A stretch of 64,000 nt of DNA from Pseudonocardia sp. EC080619-01 (GCF_001420995.1 NZ_CP012184.1:666501-730500), one strand, 5' to 3'. Shown: positions 18,553 through 27,503, counted from the first letter of the stretch. Made by a program: numbers and translations. Notes: generated by a model not told the origin, from the letters alone.

Positions 18553-19962
18553 GTGTACGACTACGACCTGTTGGTGATCGGTTCCGGGCCCGGCGGGCAG
18601 AAGGCCGCGATCGCCGCGGCGAAGCTCGGCAAGCGGGTCGCCATCGCCGACCGCGGGCACATGATGGGCGGCGTCTGCGTCAACACCGGGACGATCCCGT
18701 CGAAGACGTTGCGGGAGGCCGTCGTCTACCTGGCCGGCCTGCACCAGCGGGAGATGTACGGCGCGAGCTACCGGGTCAAGGCCGAGATCACCATCGACGA
18801 CCTGCTGGCCCGGACCCGGCACGTCATCGGCCGCGAGATCGAGATCGTGCGCAACCAGCTGCTGCGCAACCACGTCGACATCCTCACCGGCACCGCGCGG
18901 TTCACCGACCCGCACACCGTCGTCGTCGAGGGTTCCGGGCGGGGCGACCACAACACCGTCACCGCGTCGAGGTTCGTGATCGCCACCGGGACCCGGCCGG
19001 CCCGCCCGGACACCGTCGCGTTCGACGGCGAGCGGGTCGTCGACTCCGACCAGGTGCTCGAGCTGGGCCGGGTGCCCGGATCGATGGTCGTCGTCGGCGC
19101 CGGGGTGATCGGCATCGAGTACGCCTCGATGTTCGCCGCGCTCGGCACCCGCGTCACCGTGGTGGAGAAGCGGGACTCGATGCTCGGCTTCTGCGACCCC
19201 GAGATCGTGGAGTCGCTGAAGTTCCACCTGCGCGACTCGGCGGTGACCTTCCGGTTCGGCGAGGAGGTGTCCTCGGTCGATGTCAACGGCAAGGGCACCG
19301 TCACCAGCCTGGTCAGCGGCAAGAAGATCCCCGCCGACATGGTCATGTACTCGGCGGGCCGGCAGGGGCTGACCGAGGAGCTGCAGCTCGCCGCAGCCGG
19401 GTTGCAGGCCGACGACCGCGGCCGGATCGAGGTGGACAAGCAGTTCCGGTCCTCGGTGGAGCACATCGCCGCGGTCGGCGACGTCATCGGGTTCCCGGCG
19501 CTCGCGTCGACCAGCATGGACCAGGGCCGGCTGGCGGCGTACCACCTGTTCGACGAGCCGGTCCGGGAGCTGCACGAGCTGCAGCCCATCGGGATCTACA
19601 CGATCCCCGAGATCTCGTTCTGCGGGCGGACCGAGGCCGAGCTGACGGCCGCCGCGATCCCCTACGAGACGGGTCTGGCCCGGTACCGCGAACTCGCCCG
19701 CGGCGCGATCGTCGGCGACTCCTACGGCATGCTCAAGCTGCTGGTCTCCCCCGACGACCACACACTGCTCGGCGTGCACGTGTTCGGCACGAACGCCACC
19801 GACCTGGTGCACATCGGCCAGGCGATCATGGGCTGCGGCGGGTCGGTCGACTACCTGGTCGACACCGTCCTCAACTACCCGACGCTGTCCGAGGCGTACA
19901 AGGTGGCGGCCCTGGACGCGACGAACAAGATCCGTGCGCTGGAGTCCGTGCAGGGCTCCTGA
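18553..19962 (+). CDS. sthA: Si-specific NAD(P)+ transhydrogenase (soluble)
   Basis: A 469-aa FAD flavoprotein that moves hydride between NADPH and NADH in the cytosol. The FAD-binding GSGPGG is at residues 10-15 and the NAD(P) motif [10 protein letters not shown] at about 175-184; the C-terminal dimerisation domain ends [14 protein letters not shown]. The redox-active disulfide of related lipoamide dehydrogenases is missing: Cys42 is present in [10 protein letters not shown] but the second position (47) is Thr, as in SthA. The sequence closely resembles the mycobacterial SthA that also lies near ideR. The GTG at 18553 was chosen for its GAGGAG site six bases upstream; longer frames lack homology. 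Confidence 0.92.
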   Translation: MYDYDLLVIGSGPGGQKAAIAAAKLGKRVAIADRGHMMGGVCVNTGTIPSKTLREAVVYLAGLHQREMYGASYRVKAEITIDDLLARTRHVIGREIEIVRNQLLRNHVDILTGTARFTDPHTVVVEGSGRGDHNTVTASRFVIATGTRPARPDTVAFDGERVVDSDQVLELGRVPGSMVVVGAGVIGIEYASMFAALGTRVTVVEKRDSMLGFCDPEIVESLKFHLRDSAVTFRFGEEVSSVDVNGKGTVTSLVSGKKIPADMVMYSAGRQGLTEELQLAAAGLQADDRGRIEVDKQFRSSVEHIAAVGDVIGFPALASTSMDQGRLAAYHLFDEPVRELHELQPIGIYTIPEISFCGRTEAELTAAAIPYETGLARYRELARGAIVGDSYGMLKLLVSPDDHTLLGVHVFGTNATDLVHIGQAIMGCGGSVDYLVDTVLNYPTLSEAYKVAALDATNKIRALESVQGS

Positions 19963-19988
19963 CCCGGCGGTCCCCCACGGCCGCCGGG
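19963..19988. terminator. stem-loop between sthA and the M23 peptidase gene
   Basis: Arms 19963-19970 and 19981-19988 are perfect 8-bp complements with a ten-base loop. The hairpin starts directly after the sthA stop and sits in the 39-bp gap between convergent genes, so it could end both transcripts. Confidence 0.5.
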
Positions 19989-20001
19989 CCCGGCCGCCCG
20001 G

Positions 20002-21021
20002 TCAGGTGTAGGAGAACCCGTTGGCGTCCAGCCACGGCTTCGGGTTGATCTTCGTCCCGCTCGGGTCGACGACCTCGATGTGCAGGTGCGGGCCGGTGGA
20101 CTGGCCCCGGTTGCCGACCTCGGCGATCTGCTGACCGGCCGAGACCTTCTCCCCGACCGACACCAGGGAACGGTTGATGTGGCCGTACACGGTGACGGTG
20201 CCGTCGTCGTGCTGCACGCGGACCCACATGCCGAACCCGCTGGCGGGACCGGAGCTGATCACGGTGCCCGCCAGCGGGACGTGGATCGGCGTCCCGATCG
20301 GCGCGGCGACGTCCATTCCCATGTGGCCGGTGCCCCACCGGGTGCCGAACCCGGAGGTGACACGCCCGGTCACGATCGACACCGCGCCGCCCGCGGAGGC
20401 GGACTGCAGCGAGCCGGTCGCACCGGCGGCGCGGGCGGCCTCGGCGGCGCGCGCACGCTCGGCGGCGGCCTTCTGCACCTCGCCGACCGACGCCGACGCG
20501 CTCTGCACGGCCTCGGCGGCGCCGGTGTGCGCGGCGGGAGCCGCGGTGACGGTCCGTGCGGCGACCGAGCCACCCGCGGCGGCCGGGGTGGCCAGCGCGG
20601 CGATGGTGCTCGCGTCGGCGATCGGCGTCGCCGCCGGGGCGGAGTCCACCGGGGCCCGCGGCGCCGGTACGGCGGCCTCGGCGGGGGCCTCGGACGACAG
20701 CCCCTGGAACCAGGCCGCCGGGGAGGGCAGCTCGGCGCCGCCCGTCGTCGCGTGCGCGGCGCCGGCGAGCCCGCCGACCGCGACGACGGCCGCGACGACC
20801 TTCGCCGACGTCGAGACGGAGGAGCCCGTGTCCCGGGAGCCGGCGGAGCGGGAGGTCCCGGCGGGGTCACGGGGGACGGACCAGCCCGCGGTGCGGGCGT
20901 GCCGGACGTGCGGTCCGGCCGGGAAGGTGCCGCCGATGCCACCGGCTCCTGCCACCGCGAACTGCGGTGACAGGAGCCCGAGGCTCGCAGGTCGGCCCTG
21001 GGGGGAGCGATGCCGTGCCAC
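20002..21021 (-). CDS. secreted M23 family metallopeptidase
   Basis: A 339-aa peptidoglycan hydrolase of the LytM/lysostaphin family that would cleave peptide cross-links outside the membrane. The N-terminal about 65 residues are basic and form a long actinobacterial leader; a hydrophobic segment near VVAAVVAVGGLAGAAHA at about residues 75-92 is the membrane/signal region. A long Ala-rich stretch with a helical segment (QKAAAERARAAEAARAAG) links to the peptidase. Zinc ligands are visible in GHMGMDVAAP and in GPHLHIEV, with the GHI motif between. The GTG at 21021 was chosen because of GGAAGGAAG upstream. A -35/-10 pair lies about 105 bp upstream. Confidence 0.9.
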   Translation of the reverse strand: MARHRSPQGRPASLGLLSPQFAVAGAGGIGGTFPAGPHVRHARTAGWSVPRDPAGTSRSAGSRDTGSSVSTSAKVVAAVVAVGGLAGAAHATTGGAELPSPAAWFQGLSSEAPAEAAVPAPRAPVDSAPAATPIADASTIAALATPAAAGGSVAARTVTAAPAAHTGAAEAVQSASASVGEVQKAAAERARAAEAARAAGATGSLQSASAGGAVSIVTGRVTSGFGTRWGTGHMGMDVAAPIGTPIHVPLAGTVISSGPASGFGMWVRVQHDDGTVTVYGHINRSLVSVGEKVSAGQQIAEVGNRGQSTGPHLHIEVVDPSGTKINPKPWLDANGFSYT

Positions 21022-21126
21022 GATCTTCCTTCCAGATCGCGGAACGGCGGACATCCCGTGGGGAGCGGGCAGCCCGTCGGGGGTCGGGCCGCGTCCGGTT
21101 CGTAACCGTTCCGTGATCTGAGGAGC

Positions 21127-21154
21127 ACGCTAGCGGGGCTCGGCGCCCGGACAA
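21127..21154 (-). promoter_or_regulatory. promoter of the M23 peptidase gene
   Basis: On the - strand TTGTCC (21149-21154) and TAGCGT (21127-21132) are separated by 16 bp. Transcription from here would give a 5' leader of about 100 nt before the GTG at 21021. I looked for a c-di-AMP (ydaO) riboswitch, which often precedes such genes in actinobacteria, and did not find its conserved elements. Confidence 0.45.
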
Positions 21155-21470
21155 ACCCGAAAGGGTGATCACGAGACCACCGGAACGCGACGGGCGGTGA
21201 GCGGACGCTCGGTGACCGACACCGGCGCAACCTGCCGTTCATCGCAGCGACCACCGGCGATCTCACCCCGAATCAGGCGATCGACCTGCACGAACGCCGC
21301 CGGGCCCGCTCGGGCCGAGTGGTCTCGCCGTCCGGCCGGGGTGTGCCGGCGGTCACGCACCGTGGCCACCATCGGGTGGCACGCCTGCGGCACACCGGGT
21401 GCCGTCGAGCATCGCGTGCGGCGACCGGAGATCCGCACGTCAGCGCCCTGCCGGGCGCCCCGGGAGCCGC
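21155..21470. other. gene-free stretch between two promoters
   Basis: The 542-bp gap between the M23 peptidase and IclR genes holds the two promoters listed separately at its ends. In the part between them I see no credible gene, RNA structure or repeat. Confidence 0.4.
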
Positions 21471-21499
21471 TTGACGCACCGGCCGGGCGGGCCTAGCGT
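21471..21499 (+). promoter_or_regulatory. promoter of the IclR-type regulator gene
   Basis: TTGACG (21471-21476) and TAGCGT (21494-21499) are spaced by 17 bp, one of the best sigma-70-like promoters in the window. Transcription would start near 21506, upstream of both candidate start codons of the regulator. Confidence 0.55.
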
Positions 21500-21563
21500 G
21501 CCCGCTCCCGGAGCGATCGGCCCCGGAGGTCACCCCGTGCTCGTCCGGACGGGAGGCACGGCC

Positions 21564-22334
21564 GTGGGCGACGCACCGCTGTCGACGGTCACGAACGCCG
21601 CCCGGCTGCTCAAGACCTTCCTCACCGACGAGGGCCCGGTCGGCGTCTCCGAGCTCTCGCGGCGGCTCGGCGTCGGGAAGTCCGCGGTGCACCGGCTGGT
21701 CACGACGCTGGCCGCGGAGGGGCTCGTCGAGCAGGACCCGCACACCGGCGGTTACCGGCTCGGCATCGTGGTGCTCGAGCTCGGCCGGGCGGTTCCGCTG
21801 CACCGCGAGCTGCACACCGCCGCGGCCCAGGTCCTCTTCCGGGTCCGCGCGCAGACCGGCGGGTCCGTGCAGGTCGGCGTGCTCGTCGGCGACGAGGTCG
21901 TCCACGTCGACCGGCTGGAGGGCCCCCACCACCCGCCGCCAGGGGCCGGGGGCCGCGTTCCCGCGCACCGCACCAGCTGCGGTCGCGTGCTGCTCGCCCA
22001 CCTCGACCCCGCCGAGCGCGAGGAGTACCTGGCGCACCCGCGGATCCCCGCCCCCCGGCAGCCGGAGGACCTGCGCGCCGGGCTGGACCGCGTGCTGCGG
22101 TCCGGCTGGGCGGAGGTGCCGGACGAGCAGGAGGGCGACGTCGCCTCGGTCGCCGCGCCGGTCCGCGACGCGACCGGCCACGTCGTCGCCGCGCTCGCGG
22201 TGGGCGCGCCGGTGTCCCGCTTCGGCCCCCCGGAACGACGACGGGTCGCCCGCCTCGTCGTCGAGGCCGGGGAGGCGATCTCCCGCCGGCTCGGGTGGGT
22301 GCCGGAGACCGGCGCCGGGCCCGGGGACCGGTGA
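21564..22334 (+). CDS. IclR family transcriptional regulator
   Basis: A 256-aa regulator. Residues 8-70 are the winged helix-turn-helix (VTNAARLLKTFL ... GVSELSRRLGVGKSAVHRLVTTLAAEGLV) and the rest is the IclR effector-binding GAF-like domain, including the typical RTSCGRVLLAHL and DEQEGDVASVAAPVRD. IclR proteins repress or activate catabolic operons in response to small aromatic or acid ligands. Two GTG starts, 21537 and 21564, both carry strong Shine-Dalgarno sequences (GGAGG and GGGAGG); I chose 21564 because the family homology starts soon after. The neighbouring genes are secreted lipid-active enzymes, so the target operon is not evident from context. Confidence 0.88.
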   Translation: MGDAPLSTVTNAARLLKTFLTDEGPVGVSELSRRLGVGKSAVHRLVTTLAAEGLVEQDPHTGGYRLGIVVLELGRAVPLHRELHTAAAQVLFRVRAQTGGSVQVGVLVGDEVVHVDRLEGPHHPPPGAGGRVPAHRTSCGRVLLAHLDPAEREEYLAHPRIPAPRQPEDLRAGLDRVLRSGWAEVPDEQEGDVASVAAPVRDATGHVVAALAVGAPVSRFGPPERRRVARLVVEAGEAISRRLGWVPETGAGPGDR

Positions 22335-22433
22335 CCGGGACCCGTTCGGCCCACACCGTGCTCCACCGCCCGTGCACCCGGTCACCCGGTACCGCGATTG
22401 CCGGGAGGGTGTCGCCGGCGGTTGGCTGGAGCC

Positions 22434-23267
22434 GTGCGCCGCCTCCTGCTCCCGCTGCCGGTCTGTGCCCTGGCGGTGCTGCTGCTCGCCGGGCTCGCGC
22501 CCGCCGCCGTCGCCGCCCCGCCCGGACCCGCCGTCGCCCGCAGCGACACCCGCTACGTCGCGCTCGGTGACTCCTACGCCGCCGGGGTCGGGGCCACCCC
22601 CGATCCCGCCACCGGCGCCTGCCGTCGCAGCGACAGCTCCTACCCCGCGCTGTGGGCGGCCCGGAACTCCCCCGCGTCGTTCACGAACGTCGCCTGCAGC
22701 GGCGCGACGAGCGGCGAGGTCGTCGCGAAGCAGGTCCGCACGGTCGCCAGGGACACCTCGCTCGTCACGATCACGGTGGGCGGCAACGACACCGGCTTCG
22801 GGCCGGTGCTGGCGACCTGCAGCACGGCGCCCGACGACGAGACCTGCTTCCGCGCGATCCGGGCCGGTGAGCGTGCCGCCCGGTTCGTCGCGCCGGGCGG
22901 CCTGATCTCGACGATCGTCGGTGTCCGGCTGCAGGCACCGGACGCGACGATCCTCGTCCTCGGCTACCCGCGGCTGTTCGAGCCCGGCGCGTCCTGCGAC
23001 GTGAGCGGAGTGCCGAACGCGGCCCGGCGTGCGGCGCTCAACCGGGCCGCCGACACGCTCGACGCATCGCTCGCCGACGCGGCGCAGCGCTTCCGCGGGG
23101 AGTTCGTCGACGTCCGGGGCGCCTTCGCCGGACACGGGCTCTGCAGTGCCGACCCGTGGATCAACCCGCCGGGGAGGTCCGCCGACCAGGCTCTCTACCA
23201 CCCGACCGCCGAGGGCTACGCCGGCGGCTACCTGCCCGCACTCACCGCGGCGGCCGCACGCACCTGA
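22434..23267 (+). CDS. secreted SGNH/GDSL-family esterase/lipase
   Basis: A 277-aa exported hydrolase. An N-terminal signal peptide (VRRLLLPLPVCALAVLLLAG then APAAVAA) precedes the mature domain. SGNH block I is ALGDSYAAGVG with the nucleophile Ser, block III is VGGND, and the catalytic acid and His are in the C-terminal DPWIN and LYHPTAEGY. Six cysteines outside the leader (for example SCDV and GLCS) fit disulfides of the Streptomyces-type extracellular lipases. The start is uncertain: GTG 22434 gives a compact signal peptide, with TTG 22422 or 22398 as longer options near a GGGAGGG site. It likely cleaves lipid or polysaccharide esters outside the cell. Confidence 0.85.
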   Translation: MRRLLLPLPVCALAVLLLAGLAPAAVAAPPGPAVARSDTRYVALGDSYAAGVGATPDPATGACRRSDSSYPALWAARNSPASFTNVACSGATSGEVVAKQVRTVARDTSLVTITVGGNDTGFGPVLATCSTAPDDETCFRAIRAGERAARFVAPGGLISTIVGVRLQAPDATILVLGYPRLFEPGASCDVSGVPNAARRAALNRAADTLDASLADAAQRFRGEFVDVRGAFAGHGLCSADPWINPPGRSADQALYHPTAEGYAGGYLPALTAAAART

Positions 23268-23387
23268 CACCCGGCGCCCAGGGGTTCCGGCGCTCGTCGC
23301 CGCGTGGCCATCTGCACGCCACCCACCGGACGGACCGGACACGAAGGGTCGAACCCGATCGTGTTCCCCCATCCGGAGGTACCCCCC

Positions 23388-24230
23388 GTGCGCCCCCTGC
23401 GCCGTGTGCTCGGCACGCTGCTCCCCGTCGCCCTCGTCCCGGCCGCCCTGCTGGCCCTCGCCCCGTCCGCCGTCGCGGAGCCGCAGGAGGGCGGCCCCGA
23501 GGTCGTCGCGCACCGCGGCGCGTCCGGCGACGCCCCGGAGAACACCCTCGCCGCCGTCGACGAGGCCGTCGCCCAGAAGGCGGACTCGGTCGAGATCGAC
23601 GTCCAGCGCACCGCCGACGGCCACCTCGTGCTGCTGCACGACGGCACCCTGACCCGCACCACCGACGTCGAGCAGGTCTTCCCGGCCCGCGCGCTCGCCC
23701 CGGTCGGGTCCTTCACCCTCGACGAGCTGAAGCAGCTCGACGCCGGATCCTGGTTCGGTCCGGAGTTCGCCGGCGAGCGCATCCCGACCTTCGACGAGTT
23801 CGTCGAGCGGGCCGGTGACCGCGCGGGCCTGCTGATCGAGCTCAAGGACCCGGCGACCTACCCCGGCATCGAGAAGGAGGTGGCCGCCGCGCTCGGTGAG
23901 CCGCGCCCGGGCGTCGTCGTGCAGTCGTTCGACCACGACGCGATGCTGCGCTTCGCCGAGGCCGCGCCGGGGGTCCCCGCCGGGTGGCTCTACGAGACCC
24001 GCCCGACCGCCGCCGAACTCGACGAGGCGAAGGCCGCCGGGGTCGACCAGGTCAACCCGAGCTTCCGGAACACCGACGCCGCCCTGGTCGAGGCCGTCCG
24101 CGAGCGCGGCATGGAGACCGGCGTCTACACCGTGAACGAGGAGGCGGACATGCGCCGCATGCTCGACGCCGGTGTCGACCGGATCATCACCGATCACCCG
24201 GGCGTGCTGCGGGGCGTGCTCGGCGGCTGA
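23388..24230 (+). CDS. secreted glycerophosphodiester phosphodiesterase
   Basis: A 280-aa exported GDPD-fold enzyme that splits glycerophosphodiesters into glycerol-3-phosphate and an alcohol. A signal peptide covers about residues 1-30 (LLPVALVPAALLALAPSAVA). The TIM-barrel core shows VVAHRGASGDAPENT with the catalytic His and Arg, SVEIDVQRTADGHLVLLHD with the metal acids and second His, LLIELKDP, and the C-terminal VYTVNEEADMRRMLDAGVDRIITDHP. GTG start with GGAGGT seven bases upstream. It follows the SGNH esterase by 120 bp on the same strand; the two could jointly degrade phospholipids or phosphodiester-linked wall polymers, which is inference. Confidence 0.92.
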   Translation: MRPLRRVLGTLLPVALVPAALLALAPSAVAEPQEGGPEVVAHRGASGDAPENTLAAVDEAVAQKADSVEIDVQRTADGHLVLLHDGTLTRTTDVEQVFPARALAPVGSFTLDELKQLDAGSWFGPEFAGERIPTFDEFVERAGDRAGLLIELKDPATYPGIEKEVAAALGEPRPGVVVQSFDHDAMLRFAEAAPGVPAGWLYETRPTAAELDEAKAAGVDQVNPSFRNTDAALVEAVRERGMETGVYTVNEEADMRRMLDAGVDRIITDHPGVLRGVLGG

Positions 24231-24253
24231 TCCGCGGGTCCCGGCCCGGGCCG

Positions 24254-24676
24254 TCAGTAGCTGTTGCCCGCCATCCCGAACGCGGCGATCCCGACGAAGA
24301 ACACGATCGCCACGACCAGGACGGCGACGCCGATCCAGCCGAGCACGATCCCCGCGGTGGCCAGGCCGCCGCCCTGCTCGCCACGTTCCGCGATCTGCCG
24401 CTTCGCGACGTAGCCCAGCACCAGGGCGAGGATGCTCCCGAGCCCGTACAGCCAGAGGATCCCGAGGACGAGCGAGGCGATCGCCATGCCGTTCGTCGGG
24501 CGGGGCGGCGGGTAGGCGGGGCCCCAGCCGGGGTACGGGCCGGGCGGTCCCCCGTACCCCGGTGGGCCGGCAGCCCACGGTGGCGGGCCCGCGGCCCCGG
24601 GGCCGTACCCGGCGCCGCCGGGTGCGTCGTCCCCGGGCGTCCCGCCCGGCCGTGGGTCGCGGTCGTCACTGCTCAC
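24254..24676 (-). CDS. DUF4190-type membrane protein
   Basis: A 140-aa protein with a Gly/Pro/Tyr-rich cytosolic N-terminal half (to about residue 65) and two hydrophobic helices around GMAIASLVLGILWLYGLGSI and LATAGIVLGWIGVAVLVVAI, separated by a short polar turn containing AKRQIAERGEQ. This is the architecture of DUF4190 proteins, which are common in actinobacteria and of unknown function. The GTG start at 24676 is set by homology. It lies 74 bp downstream of rtcB on the same strand and converges on the phosphodiesterase gene. Confidence 0.75.
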   Translation of the reverse strand: MSSDDRDPRPGGTPGDDAPGGAGYGPGAAGPPPWAAGPPGYGGPPGPYPGWGPAYPPPRPTNGMAIASLVLGILWLYGLGSILALVLGYVAKRQIAERGEQGGGLATAGIVLGWIGVAVLVVAIVFFVGIAAFGMAGNSY

Positions 24677-24750
24677 GGCACCACCGTGCCCTGCGCGGCG
24701 GCCCGGCACCAGCCCGGCGCGCACCCGGCCGGTCGACAGTGGACGGGCAC

Positions 24751-25956
24751 CTACCCCTTCACACAGAGGATCGTGCGGAGCCGGTGCTCCACCCGGACGA
24801 GGTCGGTCTGCTCGGACATCACCGTGTCCAGGTCCTTGTAGGCGCCGGGGATCTCGTCGAGCACGCCCGCGTCCTTCCGGCACTCGACGCCCTCGGTCTG
24901 GGCCTGCAGGTCGGCCACCGAGAACTGCCGGCGCGCCGCTCCCCGCGACATCCGCCGCCCGGCACCGTGCGACGCCGAGCAGTACGACTCCGGGGCCGCC
25001 AGGCCGGAGACGATGAAGGAACCGGTCCCCATCGACCCGGGGATGATCCCCCGGCGCCCGCCCTCGGTGGAGATCGCGCCCTTGCGGGTCACGACGAGCT
25101 CGACACCGTCGTAGGTCTCCTCGGACACGTAGTTGTGGTGGCAGGACACCTCGGGCTCGAATGCCACCGGCCGGCCCAGTGCGCGGGCGAGCGCCGCCTC
25201 GAACAGCCGCATCATCACGTGCCGGTTGAGCCGGGCGTACTCCTGTGCCCAGAAGAGGTCGGCCCGGTAGGCGTCCATCTGCGGTGTCCCGGACAGGAAC
25301 ACGGCGAGGTCGCGGTCGGGCAGGTCCTGGTTGTGCGGCAGCTCCTTCGCCTTCTCGATGTGCAGGTTCGCGAGGACGTCGCCGATCCCGCGCGAGCCGG
25401 AGTGCAGCATCAGCCAGACCCGGCCGTCGCCGTCGGTGCACAGCTCGAGGAAGTGGTTTCCGGAGCCGAGCGAGCCGAGCTGCCGGTGTGCCTTCGTGCG
25501 GAGCGCGTCCTCGCTGGTCCACGACGCGTCGCGCAGGTGGTGCAGCCGGTCGAACCCGGTCCAGAACGCCGTCCAGTCGTAGCCGTCCTCGATGCCGAGG
25601 CGGGCCAGGTCGGGGCCGTCGCGGTGGCCGGCGCGCCCGACCGGGACGTCCCGCTCGACCTGCGACCGGACGCGTGCGAGCGAGTCGGGGAGGTCGGCCG
25701 CGGTCAGGTCGGTGCGGACCGCGGACATGCCGCACCCGATGTCGACGCCGACGGCGCCCGGGGAGACGGCGTCGCGCATGGCGACGACCGAGCCCACGGT
25801 CGCGCCGTAGCCCTGGTGCACGTCCGGCATGACGGCGACGCCGTGCGTCCAGGGCAGCGCCGCGCAGTTGCGCAGCTGGGTCAGTGCGCCCGGCTCGACC
25901 GACTCCGGGTCCGTCCAGAGACGGACCGGTGCGGCGGTGCCGGTGAGGGTGAACAT
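24751..25956 (-). CDS. rtcB: RNA-splicing ligase RtcB
   Basis: A 401-aa GTP- and Mn-dependent RNA ligase that joins 2',3'-cyclic phosphate (3'-phosphate) and 5'-OH ends, used in RNA repair. Visible active-site elements are MPDVHQGYGATVGS, GVDIGCGMSAVRTDL (metal Cys), LGSGNHFLE, HSGSRGIG, CHHNYVSEE, and the SHGAGRRMSRG loop whose His is the guanylylated residue of the family. The start at 25956 has GGAAGGA six bases upstream. Unlike the enterobacterial rtcBA operon there is no RtcA cyclase or RtcR regulator beside it; a DUF4190 gene follows. What it repairs in this organism cannot be told from sequence. Confidence 0.95.
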   Translation of the reverse strand: MFTLTGTAAPVRLWTDPESVEPGALTQLRNCAALPWTHGVAVMPDVHQGYGATVGSVVAMRDAVSPGAVGVDIGCGMSAVRTDLTAADLPDSLARVRSQVERDVPVGRAGHRDGPDLARLGIEDGYDWTAFWTGFDRLHHLRDASWTSEDALRTKAHRQLGSLGSGNHFLELCTDGDGRVWLMLHSGSRGIGDVLANLHIEKAKELPHNQDLPDRDLAVFLSGTPQMDAYRADLFWAQEYARLNRHVMMRLFEAALARALGRPVAFEPEVSCHHNYVSEETYDGVELVVTRKGAISTEGGRRGIIPGSMGTGSFIVSGLAAPESYCSASHGAGRRMSRGAARRQFSVADLQAQTEGVECRKDAGVLDEIPGAYKDLDTVMSEQTDLVRVEHRLRTILCVKG

Positions 25957-26146
25957 GGCTCGTCCTTCCGGTTCGGTACGCCCCGGCGATCGGGGGTGAT
26001 CGACGATCGCGCACCGGCGCCGGACGGGCATCCGCATTTCCGGTCGCGTGCCGCGGGGTCCGCCGACAGGGACCTCACGGGCCCCGACCTAGAATTCCGC
26101 CGACGGATCGGCCGCGCGGCCCGGTCGGCGACGGGGAGGCACCACG

Positions 26147-26611
26147 ATGACGGCTGTACGGCGGCTCGCGCTGCTCGTCCCGGCGGCCCTCGTGCTCGTC
26201 GCCGGGTGCGGCGGGTCGCTCGCCACGCAGCCCGGCTCGTCCCGCCAGGCGACGACCACCGAGGCGGTCGCGACGACCCCGTTCTGCGAGGCGGTGCAGG
26301 CCAGCCGGGACGCCGCCCAGCCGGTCAGCGGGCTCGCGATCGGCCGCTCGCTGGGCGACATCGACCGGGTCGCCGCCGAGGTCCGCCGGGCGAACCAGCA
26401 GGTCAGCTCGCTGGCTCCGCAGGAGATCCGCGCCGACTTCGACCGGGCCAACCAGCTCGTCGAGCGTCAGCTGGAGCTGCTCGAGGCCAACGGCGGCGAC
26501 ACGATGGCCGTCGCACGGGACCCGGAGATCGCGCAGGCCCGCAGCGACCCCGAGTACCAGGCGGCGTCGCAGCGGATCAACGACTACGTCCGGTCGAACT
26601 GCGCGACCTGA
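26147..26611 (+). CDS. putative lipoprotein, helical
   Basis: A 154-aa protein with a type II signal peptide: basic MTAVRR, a hydrophobic stretch and the lipobox LVAGC, so Cys22 would be lipidated and the protein anchored outside the membrane. The mature part starts with a Ser/Thr-rich linker, then two Cys (TPFCEAV and SNCAT at the end) that could form a disulfide bridging a mainly helical domain. I do not recognise the family, though small actinobacterial lipoproteins of this layout are common. A -10-like TAGAAT is at 26090-26095. Its 3' end overlaps that of the convergent DUF1232 gene by 28 bp. Confidence 0.75.
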   Translation: MTAVRRLALLVPAALVLVAGCGGSLATQPGSSRQATTTEAVATTPFCEAVQASRDAAQPVSGLAIGRSLGDIDRVAAEVRRANQQVSSLAPQEIRADFDRANQLVERQLELLEANGGDTMAVARDPEIAQARSDPEYQAASQRINDYVRSNCAT

Positions 26612-26982
26612 CCGCCGTCGATCACGACGGGGGCGCTCCGGCGCCAGCCGAGGTAGCGGTCGGCCTCGACCAGCAGGGCCCCGCCCAGCCACATGGCGAC
26701 GACGGCGTCGTCGGTGAGGCCCAGCACGGCCAGGAACGCCTCGGGCACGAGGTCGACCGGCGAGACCAGGTAGGCCAGTGCCAGCAGGAACGTGGCCATC
26801 CGGCCCTTGCCCAGGTGCGGGTAGGTACCGCGCCAGGCGTCGCCGACCATGCACGGCAGGGCCCTGACCCGGGCGGCGGGGCCGGGCTCACCGGGACCGC
26901 CGCGACGGGTCAGCGCCCGGAACAGCGCGGTGAACGCGGCCGTACGACCGGCCCGGCGGGACGTGGCGGATGCAGCGCTCAT
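26584..26982 (-). CDS. YkvA family (DUF1232) membrane protein
   Basis: A 132-aa protein with the DUF1232 core MATFLLALAYLVSPVDLVPEAFLAVLGLTDD, recognisable by the SPVDL-PE signature, with hydrophobic stretches on either side suggesting one or two membrane segments. The family has no defined function. The start at 26982 was taken because the longer frame upstream shows no homology. The gene converges on the lipoprotein gene, the two stop regions overlapping. Confidence 0.75.
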   Translation of the reverse strand: MSAASATSRRAGRTAAFTALFRALTRRGGPGEPGPAARVRALPCMVGDAWRGTYPHLGKGRMATFLLALAYLVSPVDLVPEAFLAVLGLTDDAVVAMWLGGALLVEADRYLGWRRSAPVVIDGGQVAQFDRT

Positions 26983-27059
26983 GACATGGTCAACGCACGC
27001 GCACCCGCCGTCGTTCCCGGTGGAACGGACGTCACCCTCCCGGCGGGCCCCGCCCGGGA

Positions 27060-27503
27060 TCAGTGCGAGGCGAGGTAGATGTCGCGCAGCACCCCGGCCT
27101 CGGTGCTCATCTCGGCCAGCCGCTGCTTCACGACGTCGCCGATACTGATCATCCCGCAGAGCTTCCCGTCCTCGACGACCGGCAGGTGGCGGTGCCGCCA
27201 GCGGTTCATCTGCGCCATGACCTCGGCGATGGGGTCGTCGGGCCGGCATGTGATCACGTGCCGGGTCATCACGTCGGCGACCGTCAGGCGGCTGACCGCG
27301 CCGCCGTCGGACGCGAGCCGGCGCACGATGTCCCGCTCGGAGACGATCCCGTCGACACGCTCACGGAACCCGTCGTCGGACACCACCAGGGCGCCGATGG
27401 CGGGCGGTCCGGCGAGCCGCGTGGCCGCCTCCCCCACCGTGTTCCACGACAGCACGGTCTGCACCGCGTCGCCCTTGATCCGCAGGATGTCGGACACCTT
27501 CAT
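27060..27503 (-). CDS. CBS-pair domain protein
   Basis: A 147-aa cytosolic protein consisting of two CBS motifs, roughly residues 5-65 and 75-135 (ending HRHLPVVEDGKLCGMISIGDVVKQRL), that would fold into one Bateman module binding adenine nucleotides. No enzymatic domain is attached; such stand-alone proteins often sense AMP/ATP or related ligands. The ATG has GGGAG upstream. It diverges from a MarR regulator gene; the shared 119-bp region carries a likely operator, so the MarR protein may control it. The ligand and partner are unknown. Confidence 0.85.
   Translation of the reverse strand: MKVSDILRIKGDAVQTVLSWNTVGEAATRLAGPPAIGALVVSDDGFRERVDGIVSERDIVRRLASDGGAVSRLTVADVMTRHVITCRPDDPIAEVMAQMNRWRHRHLPVVEDGKLCGMISIGDVVKQRLAEMSTEAGVLRDIYLASH

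Noticed and set aside
21022..21130. A c-di-AMP (ydaO-type) riboswitch in the leader of the M23 peptidase gene
   Set aside because: Such riboswitches are frequent before actinobacterial wall hydrolases, but the conserved core sequences and paired elements could not be found in the roughly 100-nt leader.
21273..24578. Other very long antisense frames, such as 21273-24578 (-), 32522-35599 (-) and 24172-27078 (+)
   Set aside because: They overlap genes with clear domains on the other strand or contain one real gene as a small part; the extra sequence is compositionally biased and lacks motifs.
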